Shown here: one piece after another, positions 7,131 to 15,717 of the stretch | How the letters are laid out: each line of letters starts with the position of its first letter | Position numbering within the stretch: the stretch's first letter is position 1 | DNA from: an uncultured Candidatus Actinomarina sp. | Lineage (GTDB): Bacteria; Actinomycetota; Acidimicrobiia; Actinomarinales; Actinomarinaceae | Direction: 5' to 3' | Length of the DNA: 41,968 nucleotides | Assembly: GCA_902565645.1 (NCBI GenBank) | Contig: CACFFJ010000003.1 | Location: forward strand, 1 to 41,968 | Program-made: the position numbers and the translations under genes | The notes under the pieces: generated by a model | Seen by the model: the letters and a program-made list of their open reading frames with translations, nothing else | What the model was told of the DNA's origin: nothing | Database searches by the model: none

Positions 7131-7973
7131 TTATATCTTCTGCTTCAAAGAATCATCTATACAGTATGGGCAGTAATCATCTATCTTGTAATGAGGTGAT
7201 CTTACTTCTTCTTTAGTTAAAGGTTCTCTACATGAATAGCACATTACATAATCTGTTTCATTCAGATTTTTATCAAGTGCTACTCTATCATCAAAAACAA
7301 AACAGTCACCATCCCAATATTTCCCTCCAGTTTCTTTAAAGTAATCTAGAACTCCACCTTGCAATTGTTTAACATTTTCAAATCCAGCTTTAAGCATTAC
7401 AGCTGAGGCTTTTTCACATCTAATTCCGCCAGTGCAAAACATAACTATTGGTTTCTTTTTATATTCTTCAGGAAGCTTTTCAACTGCAGCAGGGAAATCT
7501 CTGAAAGAAGGTATGTCAAGGTCAATTGCATTTTGGAAAGTACCTACTCTCACTTCGTAGTCGTTTCTTGTATCAAGAACTACAACTTCTTCTTCGTTAT
7601 CTAACATTGCTTCTAATTCAGTAGGTTTAATATTTGGTCCCGTAAACTCTGCTGGTCTTATATCCTCAAGCCCTAAAGATATAATTTCTTTTTTTAACCT
7701 TACAAGCATTCTTCTAAAGGGTTGATAATCGTTGTAGGTAACTTTTAAGGGTATGCCTTGAAACCTTTTATCTGACTCAAGGAATTCTAGATAACCATCT
7801 ATAGATTCTTGAGATCCAGCAAGAGAAAAATTAATCCCGTTTGGACTTAGTAAAATTGTTCCTTTAATGCCAAGCTCTTCACAATGCTGAAGTAGTGGTT
7901 CCCTAAGTTCATCTCTGTCATGAAGGTCGACAAATTTATATCCTGCAATATTTACAACTTTTTTGTTTACCAT
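7131..7973 (-). CDS. trhO: tRNA uridine(34) hydroxylase TrhO (rhodanese-like)
   Basis: The 280-residue protein matches the TrhO/YceA (UPF0176) family, which makes 5-hydroxyuridine at the wobble base of some tRNAs. An N-terminal acylphosphatase-like domain (1-95, with GTILLSPNGINFSLAG) is followed by a rhodanese domain (120-225). That domain contains LDTRNDYE (133-140) and the active Cys180 loop, FCTGGIRC. The family C-terminus with two CxxC pairs (Cys245/248 and Cys268/271) probably binds zinc. Length and domain order are complete. It starts 14 bases after the PanB-like gene and ends 6 bases before the lipase-like gene. Confidence 0.95.
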   Translation of the reverse strand: MVNKKVVNIAGYKFVDLHDRDELREPLLQHCEELGIKGTILLSPNGINFSLAGSQESIDGYLEFLESDKRFQGIPLKVTYNDYQPFRRMLVRLKKEIISLGLEDIRPAEFTGPNIKPTELEAMLDNEEEVVVLDTRNDYEVRVGTFQNAIDLDIPSFRDFPAAVEKLPEEYKKKPIVMFCTGGIRCEKASAVMLKAGFENVKQLQGGVLDYFKETGGKYWDGDCFVFDDRVALDKNLNETDYVMCYSCREPLTKEEVRSPHYKIDDYCPYCIDDSLKQKI

Positions 7974-7987
7974 TATTTACTCTCTAA

Positions 7988-8818
7988 TTATATTTTATCG
8001 AGTTCTTCAATAAGCTTCGTTTTTTCCCCAGGTAACATCGAAACAGTAAAATCAGAGCTAGGGAAAGCACCTTTATCTACATCTTCTTTAAACCCTTTTA
8101 TCGATTTTCTTCTCTCGTTGTCTAGTGATTTTCTTATTGAAGCTCCATCTCCCCATGATTTTGCGTGTCTAGGAGTTTTCATTCCCATTGTCTCTCCACA
8201 AATATCTTCAAAAAATAAAAATATTACATCACCTCCGGATCCAGCTCCAAGAGAATTTATTACTAAAGAAGTGTGCTTCTTTATTTCAGTCAATGCATCT
8301 TCAGCTACACATTCTACTTCTGCACCAAAAGCTCCTGCATTTTCTAGTCTCTTCATATCCTGTAAAATCTTAATTGCTTCTTCGGCTGTTTTACCTAATG
8401 TTCTTATCCCACCATATTGAGTAGAAAGAGATGGAACCATACCAACATGTCCTTGAACAGCAAAACCCTGATTGGCTAGCATTTCTACTACATCCATACC
8501 ACGAGGTGTTAATACTGAGTCAGCTCCAGCCATAGCAGCTTTGAAAGCACCTTCTAAAATTTCATCATTTGTTATATATCTACCTGCAAAAAGTGCGGCA
8601 GTTATGAAGCTATTAGGTGCTCCCTTTCTAACATCTTCATACCAATCACTTCCAGTAATAATCATATCTATATCTTGATCAGCAAGTATTTCTGCTTCTT
8701 CTGCATTTTGTGCAGTTACTTGCGTCATTTTTATACCATTGGATTTGTTCTTAATGATATCCCCAACAGTTAGGTTACGCTCAACCTGTTCGTGACCAAA
8801 TGTATAAATACGTTTCAT
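7988..8818 (-). CDS. PanB-fold (ketopantoate hydroxymethyltransferase-like) protein, metal ligands lost
   Basis: The 276-residue protein follows the PanB sequence along its length. It has RKGAPN (64-69), AGAD (97-100), a GHVGMVPS loop (123-130), GGIRTLGKT (136-144), AGAFGAEVECV (161-171) with the catalytic-type Glu169, and GAG (191-193). The three metal ligands of E. coli PanB do not align: Asp45 falls in TGSDW (order changed), Asp84 becomes Ala75 and Glu114 becomes Pro105. Ordinary Mg-dependent ketopantoate synthesis is therefore doubtful; another aldolase or lyase reaction of the PEP mutase-like TIM-barrel superfamily is possible. A good AAAGGA Shine-Dalgarno precedes the ATG. It heads a leftward operon with trhO and the lipase-like gene. 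Confidence 0.8.
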   Translation of the reverse strand: MKRIYTFGHEQVERNLTVGDIIKNKSNGIKMTQVTAQNAEEAEILADQDIDMIITGSDWYEDVRKGAPNSFITAALFAGRYITNDEILEGAFKAAMAGADSVLTPRGMDVVEMLANQGFAVQGHVGMVPSLSTQYGGIRTLGKTAEEAIKILQDMKRLENAGAFGAEVECVAEDALTEIKKHTSLVINSLGAGSGGDVIFLFFEDICGETMGMKTPRHAKSWGDGASIRKSLDNERRKSIKGFKEDVDKGAFPSSDFTVSMLPGEKTKLIEELDKI

Positions 8819-8899
8819 TTCTAATTCCTTTTATAAACACTACAAGGATGTATCTTTAGGTTCAATAAAAATATTCCTTTAAGTAAGTAGAATTAGATT

Positions 8900-9289
8900 A
8901 TGAAAAAATGGATACCAATAATAATATTCATTTTTGTTTCATGCTCATTTACTTCTTATAACAATGAGTATGAAGAAGCTACAATTTCATCGTATATAGA
9001 AATATATCCTAGCTTTGAGCTTCTATCTGAAAATCAAAAGACAAATAAACTCAAGGAAGAATGTAATGTCTTGGAAGACGAAATGCTGGTTCATGTTGAT
9101 GATGGTCTAACCTTAAATTATTTTTTAGAATACGAATATTACAAATATAGATTCCAAGGAGGATCTCCTGAGCAAGTAGAAGATTTGTTATTTCCTTTAT
9201 TTTACTTATGTGGCTTAGATGAGATTATTGAAAAACATTGGGATAGCTTGGACTACCAAGAAGAAAACTATAAAAAAATAAGTGGGTAG
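8900..9289 (+). CDS. putative small lipoprotein
   Basis: The 129-residue protein starts with Lys-Lys, a hydrophobic stretch (WIPIIIFIF) and a lipobox-like FVSC with Cys15, so it is probably lipid-anchored outside the membrane. The mature part is strongly acidic and rich in Tyr, Glu and Asp, with no recognised domain. It stands alone between a divergent operon and a convergent gene; its stop codon lies 3 bases from the end of the gamma-glutamyltransferase gene. Confidence 0.65.
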   Translation: MKKWIPIIIFIFVSCSFTSYNNEYEEATISSYIEIYPSFELLSENQKTNKLKEECNVLEDEMLVHVDDGLTLNYFLEYEYYKYRFQGGSPEQVEDLLFPLFYLCGLDEIIEKHWDSLDYQEENYKKISG

Positions 9290-9292
9290 TCG

Positions 9293-10828
9293 TTAATATA
9301 TTGCTTTTGCTGTTGCAACTCTTGAATCAGCAACTCCACGCCATGATTCATTGTCATCTCTATAAATAATCGAAATTGGACCAAAGCTAGATTGTAAAGA
9401 ATCCTTCATTGTTATTTTGTGTCCCTTATCTTTTAAGTAATTAATTGTATTTTCATCACTAGTTTTTTCAAAGATTAGATTAGATTCTGTATTTTCTCCA
9501 AAGTAATCAATTACCCACCTACTTTTATTCATAGCTTCTTCTGGTGTTGAGCTTTTAAGGAGTATAGGTAATATAAACTGACTTAGTAATTGGGGCTGGT
9601 ACCTACCTCCTCTTGTTCCTATAACCATATCTAGCTTTCCGTCCTTGCTCCAAATAGTCGGAGAGAGTGTATGTAATGGTTTTCTGTGTGGATAGATTTT
9701 ATTGGGATGATTATCAATTAAATTAAAACCGGCACCCCTGTTGTGAAGAAAAAAGCCATAATCTGAAACACCTATAGTGCTTCCTATTCCATGAAAATTT
9801 GATTGAATAAGTGAAACTGCATTTCCTTCAGAATCTTTTACCGCCATATATGCTGTACCACCTCCAAGTTTTTCAGGATTTTGAAATGATTTTGCTTGAT
9901 AAGTGTCAATCTCTGAAACTTTAGATTTTATATAATCAAGATTAAGTCCAACAAAAGAATCTATTTTGTCTCCGTAGTCATATGTAATTTGATCCCTGTC
10001 CGCTGCAAGAGATCTATAACACTCAACTAATAAATGTGGGTCTAGCTCACCTCCTAAATTTGTAATTAGTTCGTATGCTTTAAGGGTTGCAAGAGTTAAG
10101 TAGCTTTGAGTATGAGGTGGGGTGACCCATCCAGTTTTTCCATAAATATCAATTTTTAATGGAGATACCCATTTTGAATCAAAACTATTTATATCTTCTT
10201 CAGTTAATGTATTCTTTGTAGCTTTAGATATTGCTTTTGCTATATCACCTTCATAAAAAACACTGGAACCGTTATTAGCTATTGATGAAAGAGTCTTTCC
10301 AAGTTTTTCCCTTCTTACAATTTTTCCAACTTCAACAGGTTTCCCATCTACATAAAAGTTCTCAGATGAATTTTGCTTTTTTAGTGAATCTTTATGGTGG
10401 TTTAAAGTATGGTTTAGTTCCACACTAACTTCAAACCCTTCATTACAAATCTTGATAGCTTCTTGAAATAAATCCTTAAAACTAAGTTTGCCAAATTTAT
10501 TGTGGATCGATTCCCAACCTTTTACAGCGCCGGGAACAGTTACAGTAGCTTCATGGTTTAAAGGTAGTGATTTAAATGAAGAAAAATCTATTGTATCAAT
10601 ATTTGATCCAGCATAACCAGATGAATCCAAGCAATATGGCTTCTCCTCACCATTTATCCAAATCAATGCAAAAAGATCTCCTCCAATACCACATGTTTCT
10701 GGTGCAGCTACTCCTTGGACTATATTTACAGCAATCGCCGCATCTATTGCATTACCACCCTTTTCAATTACAACTTGGCCCGCTTTGGATGAAAGATAAT
10801 GTGGGGAAACAATAACACTATTGGTCAT
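9293..10828 (-). CDS. gamma-glutamyltransferase-family Ntn hydrolase
   Basis: This 511-residue enzyme has the single-chain proenzyme layout of gamma-glutamyltransferases. The N-terminal part (SSKAGQVVIEKGGNAIDAAI, 13-32; CGIGGD, 46-51) would form the large subunit. Autocleavage is expected before Thr325 in GGGTAYMAV, followed by GNAVSLIQSNF. The late GTRGG motif is also present. There is no signal peptide, so it acts in the cytoplasm, like the YwrD/oxamate amidohydrolase branch, and the true substrate may not be glutathione. The gene is single, with a 196-bp divergent spacer to the rimB-like gene. Confidence 0.88.
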   Translation of the reverse strand: MTNSVIVSPHYLSSKAGQVVIEKGGNAIDAAIAVNIVQGVAAPETCGIGGDLFALIWINGEEKPYCLDSSGYAGSNIDTIDFSSFKSLPLNHEATVTVPGAVKGWESIHNKFGKLSFKDLFQEAIKICNEGFEVSVELNHTLNHHKDSLKKQNSSENFYVDGKPVEVGKIVRREKLGKTLSSIANNGSSVFYEGDIAKAISKATKNTLTEEDINSFDSKWVSPLKIDIYGKTGWVTPPHTQSYLTLATLKAYELITNLGGELDPHLLVECYRSLAADRDQITYDYGDKIDSFVGLNLDYIKSKVSEIDTYQAKSFQNPEKLGGGTAYMAVKDSEGNAVSLIQSNFHGIGSTIGVSDYGFFLHNRGAGFNLIDNHPNKIYPHRKPLHTLSPTIWSKDGKLDMVIGTRGGRYQPQLLSQFILPILLKSSTPEEAMNKSRWVIDYFGENTESNLIFEKTSDENTINYLKDKGHKITMKDSLQSSFGPISIIYRDDNESWRGVADSRVATAKAIY

Positions 10829-11024
10829 ATTATTTATTTTAAGTCTTTGCGATTAACTAAGTAATTTCATTCTTAAAATTATAAAAAGTCAAATAACTTA
10901 GGTTTCTTAAGAAAATTTCACTTTCATTGTTTTAATAAGTTAATTATTATTTTCTCTATGTTGCGAGTAATGTGTTTACATTGTTGGTAAATATATTGAG
11001 CTACAGGATATTTTGGGTTTATAA

Positions 11025-11498
11025 ATGGCTGAAAAGAAAGAAAGAAAGAAAAGAGTGGTTGGGTGGAGAGAAAATGCCGCACTGCCTGATCTTAAGATAA
11101 AGCAAGTTATTGCAAAAATTGATACTGGTGCAAATATTGCAACAATAGATGCTGCTGATATAAAGTTTGTTACAAGAAAAGATGTGAAATACGTAAAATT
11201 TACAGTTAAAAAAAGAAACAACACTGTTAGAAAAACTTCAGCTCCACTTGCAGGATTTAAGAGAATAAGAAGTTCCAATGGAGATGTTGAAAGAAGACCT
11301 TATATAAAAACCGATATTTTAATGGATGGAATTACTAAAAATATTGAATTAACTCTTACTGACAGAGGTCCAATGGATTACACAATGCTAATTGGAAGAA
11401 AAGCTCTTGGTAGAAGATGGATGGTAAATCCATCAATTAGTTTCTTAACCTCACCAAATGGAAAAAGTAAGAAAAATGGAAAAAGTAAGAAAAAATGA
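11025..11498 (+). CDS. RimB-like retropepsin-fold protease (RimK partner)
   Basis: The 157-residue protein belongs to the DUF785/COG4067 family, annotated as ATP-dependent zinc protease and related to retropepsin-like aspartic peptidases. The key motif is AKIDTGAN (30-37) with Asp33, preceded by VGWRENAALPDL. The conserved late region reads DRGPMDYTMLIGRKAL. The C-terminus is a lysine-rich tandem (NGKSKK twice). The stop overlaps the rimK start by 4 bases (ATGA). In proteobacteria this family works with RimK to remove or control glutamate tails; the same pairing is inferred here. No strong Shine-Dalgarno is seen. Confidence 0.87.
   Translation: MAEKKERKKRVVGWRENAALPDLKIKQVIAKIDTGANIATIDAADIKFVTRKDVKYVKFTVKKRNNTVRKTSAPLAGFKRIRSSNGDVERRPYIKTDILMDGITKNIELTLTDRGPMDYTMLIGRKALGRRWMVNPSISFLTSPNGKSKKNGKSKKK
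11457..11492 (+). repeat. tandem 18-bp repeat, Lys-rich tail of rimB-like gene
   Basis: Two consecutive copies of aatggaaaaagtaagaaa (11457-11474 and 11475-11492) encode NGKSKK twice and form the extreme C-terminus of the RimB-like protein. This looks like a recent slippage duplication that lengthens a basic tail. Confidence 0.85.
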
Positions 11499-12397
11499 AA
11501 ATAGGAATTCTCTCACAAGATATAAAACTTTATTCAACAAAACGACTTTATGAAACAGCCAAAAAAAGAGGACACGACGCTGAGGTTGTAAGTTACCTTA
11601 GATGCTATATGAGTATGGCAAAAGGTAAGCCCAGGATTTATATGGCAGGTAACGAATTAAGTTATGACTCTGTAATCCCAAGAATCGCTGCTTCTTGGAC
11701 TTTTTATGGAGCAGCTGTTGTTAGACAATTTGAACTGATGGGATCACTTTCAGCAAACTCTTCTGCTTCAATAAATAGATCTCGAGACAAGCTGAGAGCA
11801 TTACAGCTTATTGGAAATACTGGTGTAGACATGCCAATTACTGGATATGTTCATTTCTCAAGAGATGTTGAATCAGTATTAAAAACAGTTGGAGAACCTC
11901 CTTTTGTAATTAAATTACTTGAAGGAACACAAGGTAGAGGTGTTGTATTAACAGAAACAATGGATGCTGCTATAAGTGTTATTGAAACAATGAAGAAAAT
12001 AGATGCAAACATTCTAGTTCAAGAATTCATTGCGGAATCAAAGGGTCAAGATATTAGGGCTATCGTTGTTGGAGATAAAGTTGTAGCTTCAATGAAAAGA
12101 ACAGCTAGACCTGGTGAGTTTAGGTCTAATGTTCATTTAGGCGGGAAGGCTGAAAACTATGAAATTACCCCTGAGGAAGAAAAGAGCGCGGTAAAGGCTG
12201 CTAAAGTTCTTGGATTAAGTGTTGCAGGAGTTGATCTAATTCAATCTGACAGAGGGGCCCTTGTTCTTGAAGTAAATTCGTCTCCAGGATTAGAAGGTAT
12301 TGAAACTGCTTCAAAAATTAATGTTGCAGAAAAAATTATAGAATTCTTAGAAGAATCAATAAAAACAAGGGATACTTCCAAGCCAATAGATATTTAA
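11495..12397 (+). CDS. rimK: RimK-like ATP-grasp ligase
   Basis: The 300-residue protein is a full-length RimK-type ATP-grasp enzyme that adds glutamate or related residues to a protein or small-molecule acceptor using ATP. Visible features are the ATP-binding Lys140 and the GTQGRGV loop (144-150), VQEFIAES (175-182), the RAIVVGDKVVASMKR strand (188-202), and the metal ligands Asp247, Glu259 and Asn261 in GVDLIQ and LEVNSSPG. It is translationally coupled to the RimB-like gene. Ribosomal protein S6, as in E. coli, is only one possible target. Its stop codon overlaps that of the convergent glutaredoxin-like gene. Confidence 0.92.
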   Translation: MKIGILSQDIKLYSTKRLYETAKKRGHDAEVVSYLRCYMSMAKGKPRIYMAGNELSYDSVIPRIAASWTFYGAAVVRQFELMGSLSANSSASINRSRDKLRALQLIGNTGVDMPITGYVHFSRDVESVLKTVGEPPFVIKLLEGTQGRGVVLTETMDAAISVIETMKKIDANILVQEFIAESKGQDIRAIVVGDKVVASMKRTARPGEFRSNVHLGGKAENYEITPEEEKSAVKAAKVLGLSVAGVDLIQSDRGALVLEVNSSPGLEGIETASKINVAEKIIEFLEESIKTRDTSKPIDI

Positions 12398-12618
12398 GAT
12401 AAAATAAAATTTCTAAGAATCTTAGTTTTAGATAAAATTCCTTCATCTAAAACTTTTTCTTTATACAAAACTACGGGAACTCTTAATAAATACTCTTGGT
12501 ATCCGTTTTCAACATCCATTTCTTGTATTTTAAAAAAATACTTTAAAGTATTAATTTTTTTAAGACCTTTGTCGCATAGTTCACAGTTTTCAGTGACAAT
12601 GATGTTTAATGTTTTCAT
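12394..12618 (-). CDS. glutaredoxin-like thiol protein (DUF836 type)
   Basis: The 74-residue protein has a short thioredoxin-fold pattern. An N-terminal strand, LNIIVTENCELC, carries the CxxC (Cys12/Cys15). It is followed by a helix, the strand IQEMDVE, and the cis-Pro segment RVPVVLYKEKVLDEG. The family acts in thiol-disulfide exchange; the partner is unknown. It is convergent with rimK and the two stop codons overlap. Confidence 0.78.
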   Translation of the reverse strand: MKTLNIIVTENCELCDKGLKKINTLKYFFKIQEMDVENGYQEYLLRVPVVLYKEKVLDEGILSKTKILRNFILS

Positions 12619-12635
12619 TTATCTAAGATAGTCTC

Positions 12636-12719
12636 ATGAGGCCATGGACATTAGTATTTGTAGTGTTATTAGCATTGATTATTCTCGTTTCAGCTTCTCT
12701 TGCACTTAGATTCATCTAA
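12636..12719 (+). CDS. 27-residue single-helix membrane microprotein (candidate)
   Basis: The open frame from ATG at 12636 to TAA at 12717-12719 encodes a 27-residue peptide starting MRPWTL and ending in LALRFI. The centre is an uninterrupted hydrophobic helix of about 20 residues flanked by Arg at both ends, an ideal membrane microprotein. It fills the gap between the divergent glutaredoxin-like gene and the convergent SAM hydrolase gene, whose stop codon it overlaps. The Shine-Dalgarno is weak. The call rests on composition and position alone. Confidence 0.45.
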   Translation: MRPWTLVFVVLLALIILVSASLALRFI

Positions 12720-13519
12720 ACTAAAAAACTTATTTTTGCACCATCTTCAATATTTAAAATTTTTGATGCATTTTTGTTAGTTGCAAAGAGAGAGACCATC
12801 CCCCATGAATCTGTAACTAAGCCTACGTTACCTAGGTGTTCTCCTTGATAAGTCTCTACCCAAGTAGTTTTAATTTCATTATTTCCAATTCGTATATTTA
12901 CCACGTCCCCAATTGACTTCTTTAAACCGTTCAATTCTTCTGGTGATACGTTTGTTTGGCAATTTCCATAATGGTCTATCCAAAGTATTTCGCCTTTTAT
13001 TTCATCTTTAGATACATCAGTTAATGGAATTAAATACTGATTTAAATTTTGTAAATCCAGTTCAGGACCAAATTCTTCTATTTTTAGTTGCCCTGATGCA
13101 TATCCTGCTGCAAATGGAGCAAAGACATCGCGTGCATGAAAAGTATTTCCCTCGCTTGGAATAATCCAATTTTGATTATCTAGTAAAAAGCCTCTCTGAG
13201 CCCCTCCAACTGTGGCACATGCTAAATTTAAAAGCCCATTATCTGGTCCAATCATTACTCCCCACTCTGTTTCAAGTGCAATTGGCTTTCTGTCTGTTCC
13301 TACACCTGGATCAACAACTGCTAATAAAACTCCTTGTGGAATATATTGAATAGCTCTCATTAAAAGTAAGCTACCTTGCTTAATGTTTTGAGGAGGTATT
13401 CCATGAGAAATATCGTTGATTTTTATATCAGGATCTATTCTATTGATAACGCCTTTTACAACTCCAACAGAACCATCACTCAAGCCAAAATCTGATGCAA
13501 AGGATATAATTTTACTCAT
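12716..13519 (-). CDS. S-adenosylmethionine hydrolase (DUF62 / SAM hydroxide adenosyltransferase)
   Basis: The 267-residue protein is a complete DUF62-family member, related to fluorinase and chlorinase but normally hydrolysing SAM to adenosine and methionine. Motifs are FASDFGLSDG (7-16) at the N-terminus, NDISHGIPPQNI (35-46), VVDPGVGTDRKPI (88-100), IGPDNGLL (111-118), ARDVFAPFAAGYASG and the late IDHYGNCQTN. The conserved Asp-His-Gly-type residues of hydroxide-using members appear intact, so halogenation is not suggested. It is transcribed alone, with a short spacer to the divergent hydrolase gene. Confidence 0.92.
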   Translation of the reverse strand: MSKIISFASDFGLSDGSVGVVKGVINRIDPDIKINDISHGIPPQNIKQGSLLLMRAIQYIPQGVLLAVVDPGVGTDRKPIALETEWGVMIGPDNGLLNLACATVGGAQRGFLLDNQNWIIPSEGNTFHARDVFAPFAAGYASGQLKIEEFGPELDLQNLNQYLIPLTDVSKDEIKGEILWIDHYGNCQTNVSPEELNGLKKSIGDVVNIRIGNNEIKTTWVETYQGEHLGNVGLVTDSWGMVSLFATNKNASKILNIEDGAKISFLV

Positions 13520-13606
13520 CTTGATTATTATAAGGTGACAAAAATTCTTAATAAATTCTAATATGATTATCTTTGCTGCATTTTTTGTGTATTCTTTATT
13601 TAAAGT

Positions 13607-14599
13607 ATGGGTAAATTAAAAAAAGTATTAATTGTCTTATTAATAGTCCTTGTAGGAGGATATTTTTATGCTGGTTATTATGTTTTTGGAATAGCTGGGA
13701 CTGTACCTTGTGCAGTTTGGGAGGGAGAGCAAAGCAATACTCCTAGTAACTTCACAGTTCCTGAAGGGTATGAAGATTCTGAAACAGGAGTTTTCATAGA
13801 ATATAATATTGATCCAAAACCTTACTTTATACCTAATTATGAAACTGTAACAATTCCATCAGATGGAGGAGCAATTGAGCTTAGTGCTTGGTGGATGGAG
13901 ACAAATCCTAAAGGACCAACTGTAATGTTGATACACGGGTTAACAAGTAGTAAGTATTCATCAGGTATTCTTCTTTCTGCTGGGATTCTTTATCATGCAG
14001 GTTTTAATGTTCTAGCTATTGATATGCGAGATCATGGTGATAGTACATGCGAAGATGGATTTTACTCAGCAGGTCAAAGAGAGTCTGATGACTCTGCAGC
14101 ATCATTGAAATGGTTAGTTGAGGAAAAAGGAATTTCACCTTCAAATATAGGAATATATGGTCAGTCTTTGGGAGCTTTGACCGCTCTTACAACGCCTGCA
14201 AAATCTAATAATTTTGCAGCTATTGCTGTTCATGACCCACCAGTAGATTTTGAAACTCTTGTTAAAGAAGAAATGGTTTATCAAGGTTTTCCACCTTTCT
14301 TGTTTTACCCAACATCGCATTATTCATTAATATTTAAAGGCGTAAATATTACTGAAGTAGTTCCAGCAACTGCACTCCCAATGGGAGATAAACAACCAAT
14401 TTTAATCTTTAATGGAATGTTAGATAAAAGAGTATTAGCTCATCACACGGATGATCTAATTAAGATAGCTAATGATCTTGGAATAGAAGTAGAGGCCTAT
14501 AGATATGAAGATATGCGTCATGTACAAAGTATCTGGGTTTATACAGATGAATTTTCAGAAGCAATAGTTAGCTTTTTTCAACGTAATTTAAGCTCCTGA
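13607..14599 (+). CDS. membrane-anchored alpha/beta hydrolase
   Basis: The 330-residue protein has one N-terminal transmembrane helix (7-28) and an outward-facing alpha/beta hydrolase domain. Catalytic elements are HGLTSS (110-115, oxyanion), the GQSLGA elbow with Ser187, Asp273 in NGMLDKRV and His305 in DMRHVQ. The AIDMRDHGDS strand (137-146) is typical of BEM46/Fermt-like serine esterases. The substrate is not predictable. Its last 22 bases overlap the 3' end of the convergent glycosyltransferase gene. Confidence 0.85.
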   Translation: MGKLKKVLIVLLIVLVGGYFYAGYYVFGIAGTVPCAVWEGEQSNTPSNFTVPEGYEDSETGVFIEYNIDPKPYFIPNYETVTIPSDGGAIELSAWWMETNPKGPTVMLIHGLTSSKYSSGILLSAGILYHAGFNVLAIDMRDHGDSTCEDGFYSAGQRESDDSAASLKWLVEEKGISPSNIGIYGQSLGALTALTTPAKSNNFAAIAVHDPPVDFETLVKEEMVYQGFPPFLFYPTSHYSLIFKGVNITEVVPATALPMGDKQPILIFNGMLDKRVLAHHTDDLIKIANDLGIEVEAYRYEDMRHVQSIWVYTDEFSEAIVSFFQRNLSS

Positions 14600-15717
14600 T
14601 AAAGTAAATTCAACTTTTCTGAAGTATCTTTCCAATTATATTTTTTAGAACTATTTATTGCACTTTTTGAAACGTAATCTGCATATTGATTGTCATTGAA
14701 AATTTTTAATATAAACTCATTTAAATCTTTATCTTCAAACGATTCTGCAATATACCCATTGATGTTGTTGTCAATAATCTCTTTAAAAGAACCTTGATTA
14801 ATACTAACTACTGGTACACCTACTGAGTGTGCTTCAATAGCAACCAGTCCAAAGGTTTCATACTCTGAAGTGTGGATTAATAATTTTGACCTATTTAGTA
14901 ATTCTCTAATCTTGCTTTGAGGTAGGTTCCCTAAAAATTCTACATGTGATTCTAAATTTAACTTCTTTACATTTTCCTTAAGTTCTAAAAAATAATCATC
15001 TCCTGAAGTACCGCTAGGACCTCCTATAAAGTAACATTTAAAATCATTTTCAATTTCTCTAAAAGAATTTAAAAACTCTATGGCCTCTGACTGTCTTTTT
15101 TGTTTCTGTATTCTACCTATTGATAAAAAAATATTTTCTCTTCTAAGGCTTGAGTCCGGTGAAAATAAGTTTTCATCAACACCTGGCGTTATTAGTTTTA
15201 TCTTTTTTCTATCAATATTGTAACTCTCTGAAATTAAACTATTTTCGTAATTTGAAGATGCGGTTACAAAGTTTGCTTTGTTCATTATTATTTTTTCACA
15301 ATCTGTACGTTCTTTGTTGTAGCCTTCAAGAAAAACCCCTAAGCTATGGGAGGTGAAAATATAGGGTATATTAAATTTATCTGAAATATCTTTTGCAACT
15401 AAACCAGACAGCCAATAATGACTGTGGATTATATCAAAATTGTTTAGCTCAAAAGTTTCTTTTAGTTTCTTCTGGAATTCAATTAAATGTAGTTCTTTAT
15501 CATCCATAGGAAGATCCTGTTCAAATAAATTTAGTGAATAAAACTCTAAATTATCACTTTTAAAGCTTTGAGCTTTTTCAGCTGTAACTACTGTCACATT
15601 ATGGTTATTAGACAAATGTTTTGAAATTTGCTGAACATAAATGTTCAGCCCTCCTCCATCATTTACTCCAATTTCAGAGTATGGAGATGTATGAAAAGAG
15701 AGTTGTAAGATGTTCAT
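14578..15717 (-). CDS. GT4 glycosyltransferase (MshA-like)
   Basis: The 379-residue GT-B enzyme has an N-terminal acceptor-side loop GVNDGGGLNIYVQQ (17-30), as in MshA and sucrose synthase-type GT4 enzymes, then IIHSHYW (96-102) and ITPGVDENLF (176-185). It ends with the donor-binding E-x7-E pair, Glu287/Glu295, in SEYETFGLVAIEA. It transfers a sugar from a nucleotide donor; the acceptor is unknown. It overlaps the upstream FemAB-like gene by 4 bases and is the last gene of a three-gene leftward operon. Confidence 0.9.
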   Translation of the reverse strand: MNILQLSFHTSPYSEIGVNDGGGLNIYVQQISKHLSNNHNVTVVTAEKAQSFKSDNLEFYSLNLFEQDLPMDDKELHLIEFQKKLKETFELNNFDIIHSHYWLSGLVAKDISDKFNIPYIFTSHSLGVFLEGYNKERTDCEKIIMNKANFVTASSNYENSLISESYNIDRKKIKLITPGVDENLFSPDSSLRRENIFLSIGRIQKQKRQSEAIEFLNSFREIENDFKCYFIGGPSGTSGDDYFLELKENVKKLNLESHVEFLGNLPQSKIRELLNRSKLLIHTSEYETFGLVAIEAHSVGVPVVSINQGSFKEIIDNNINGYIAESFEDKDLNEFILKIFNDNQYADYVSKSAINSSKKYNWKDTSEKLNLLYQELKLR

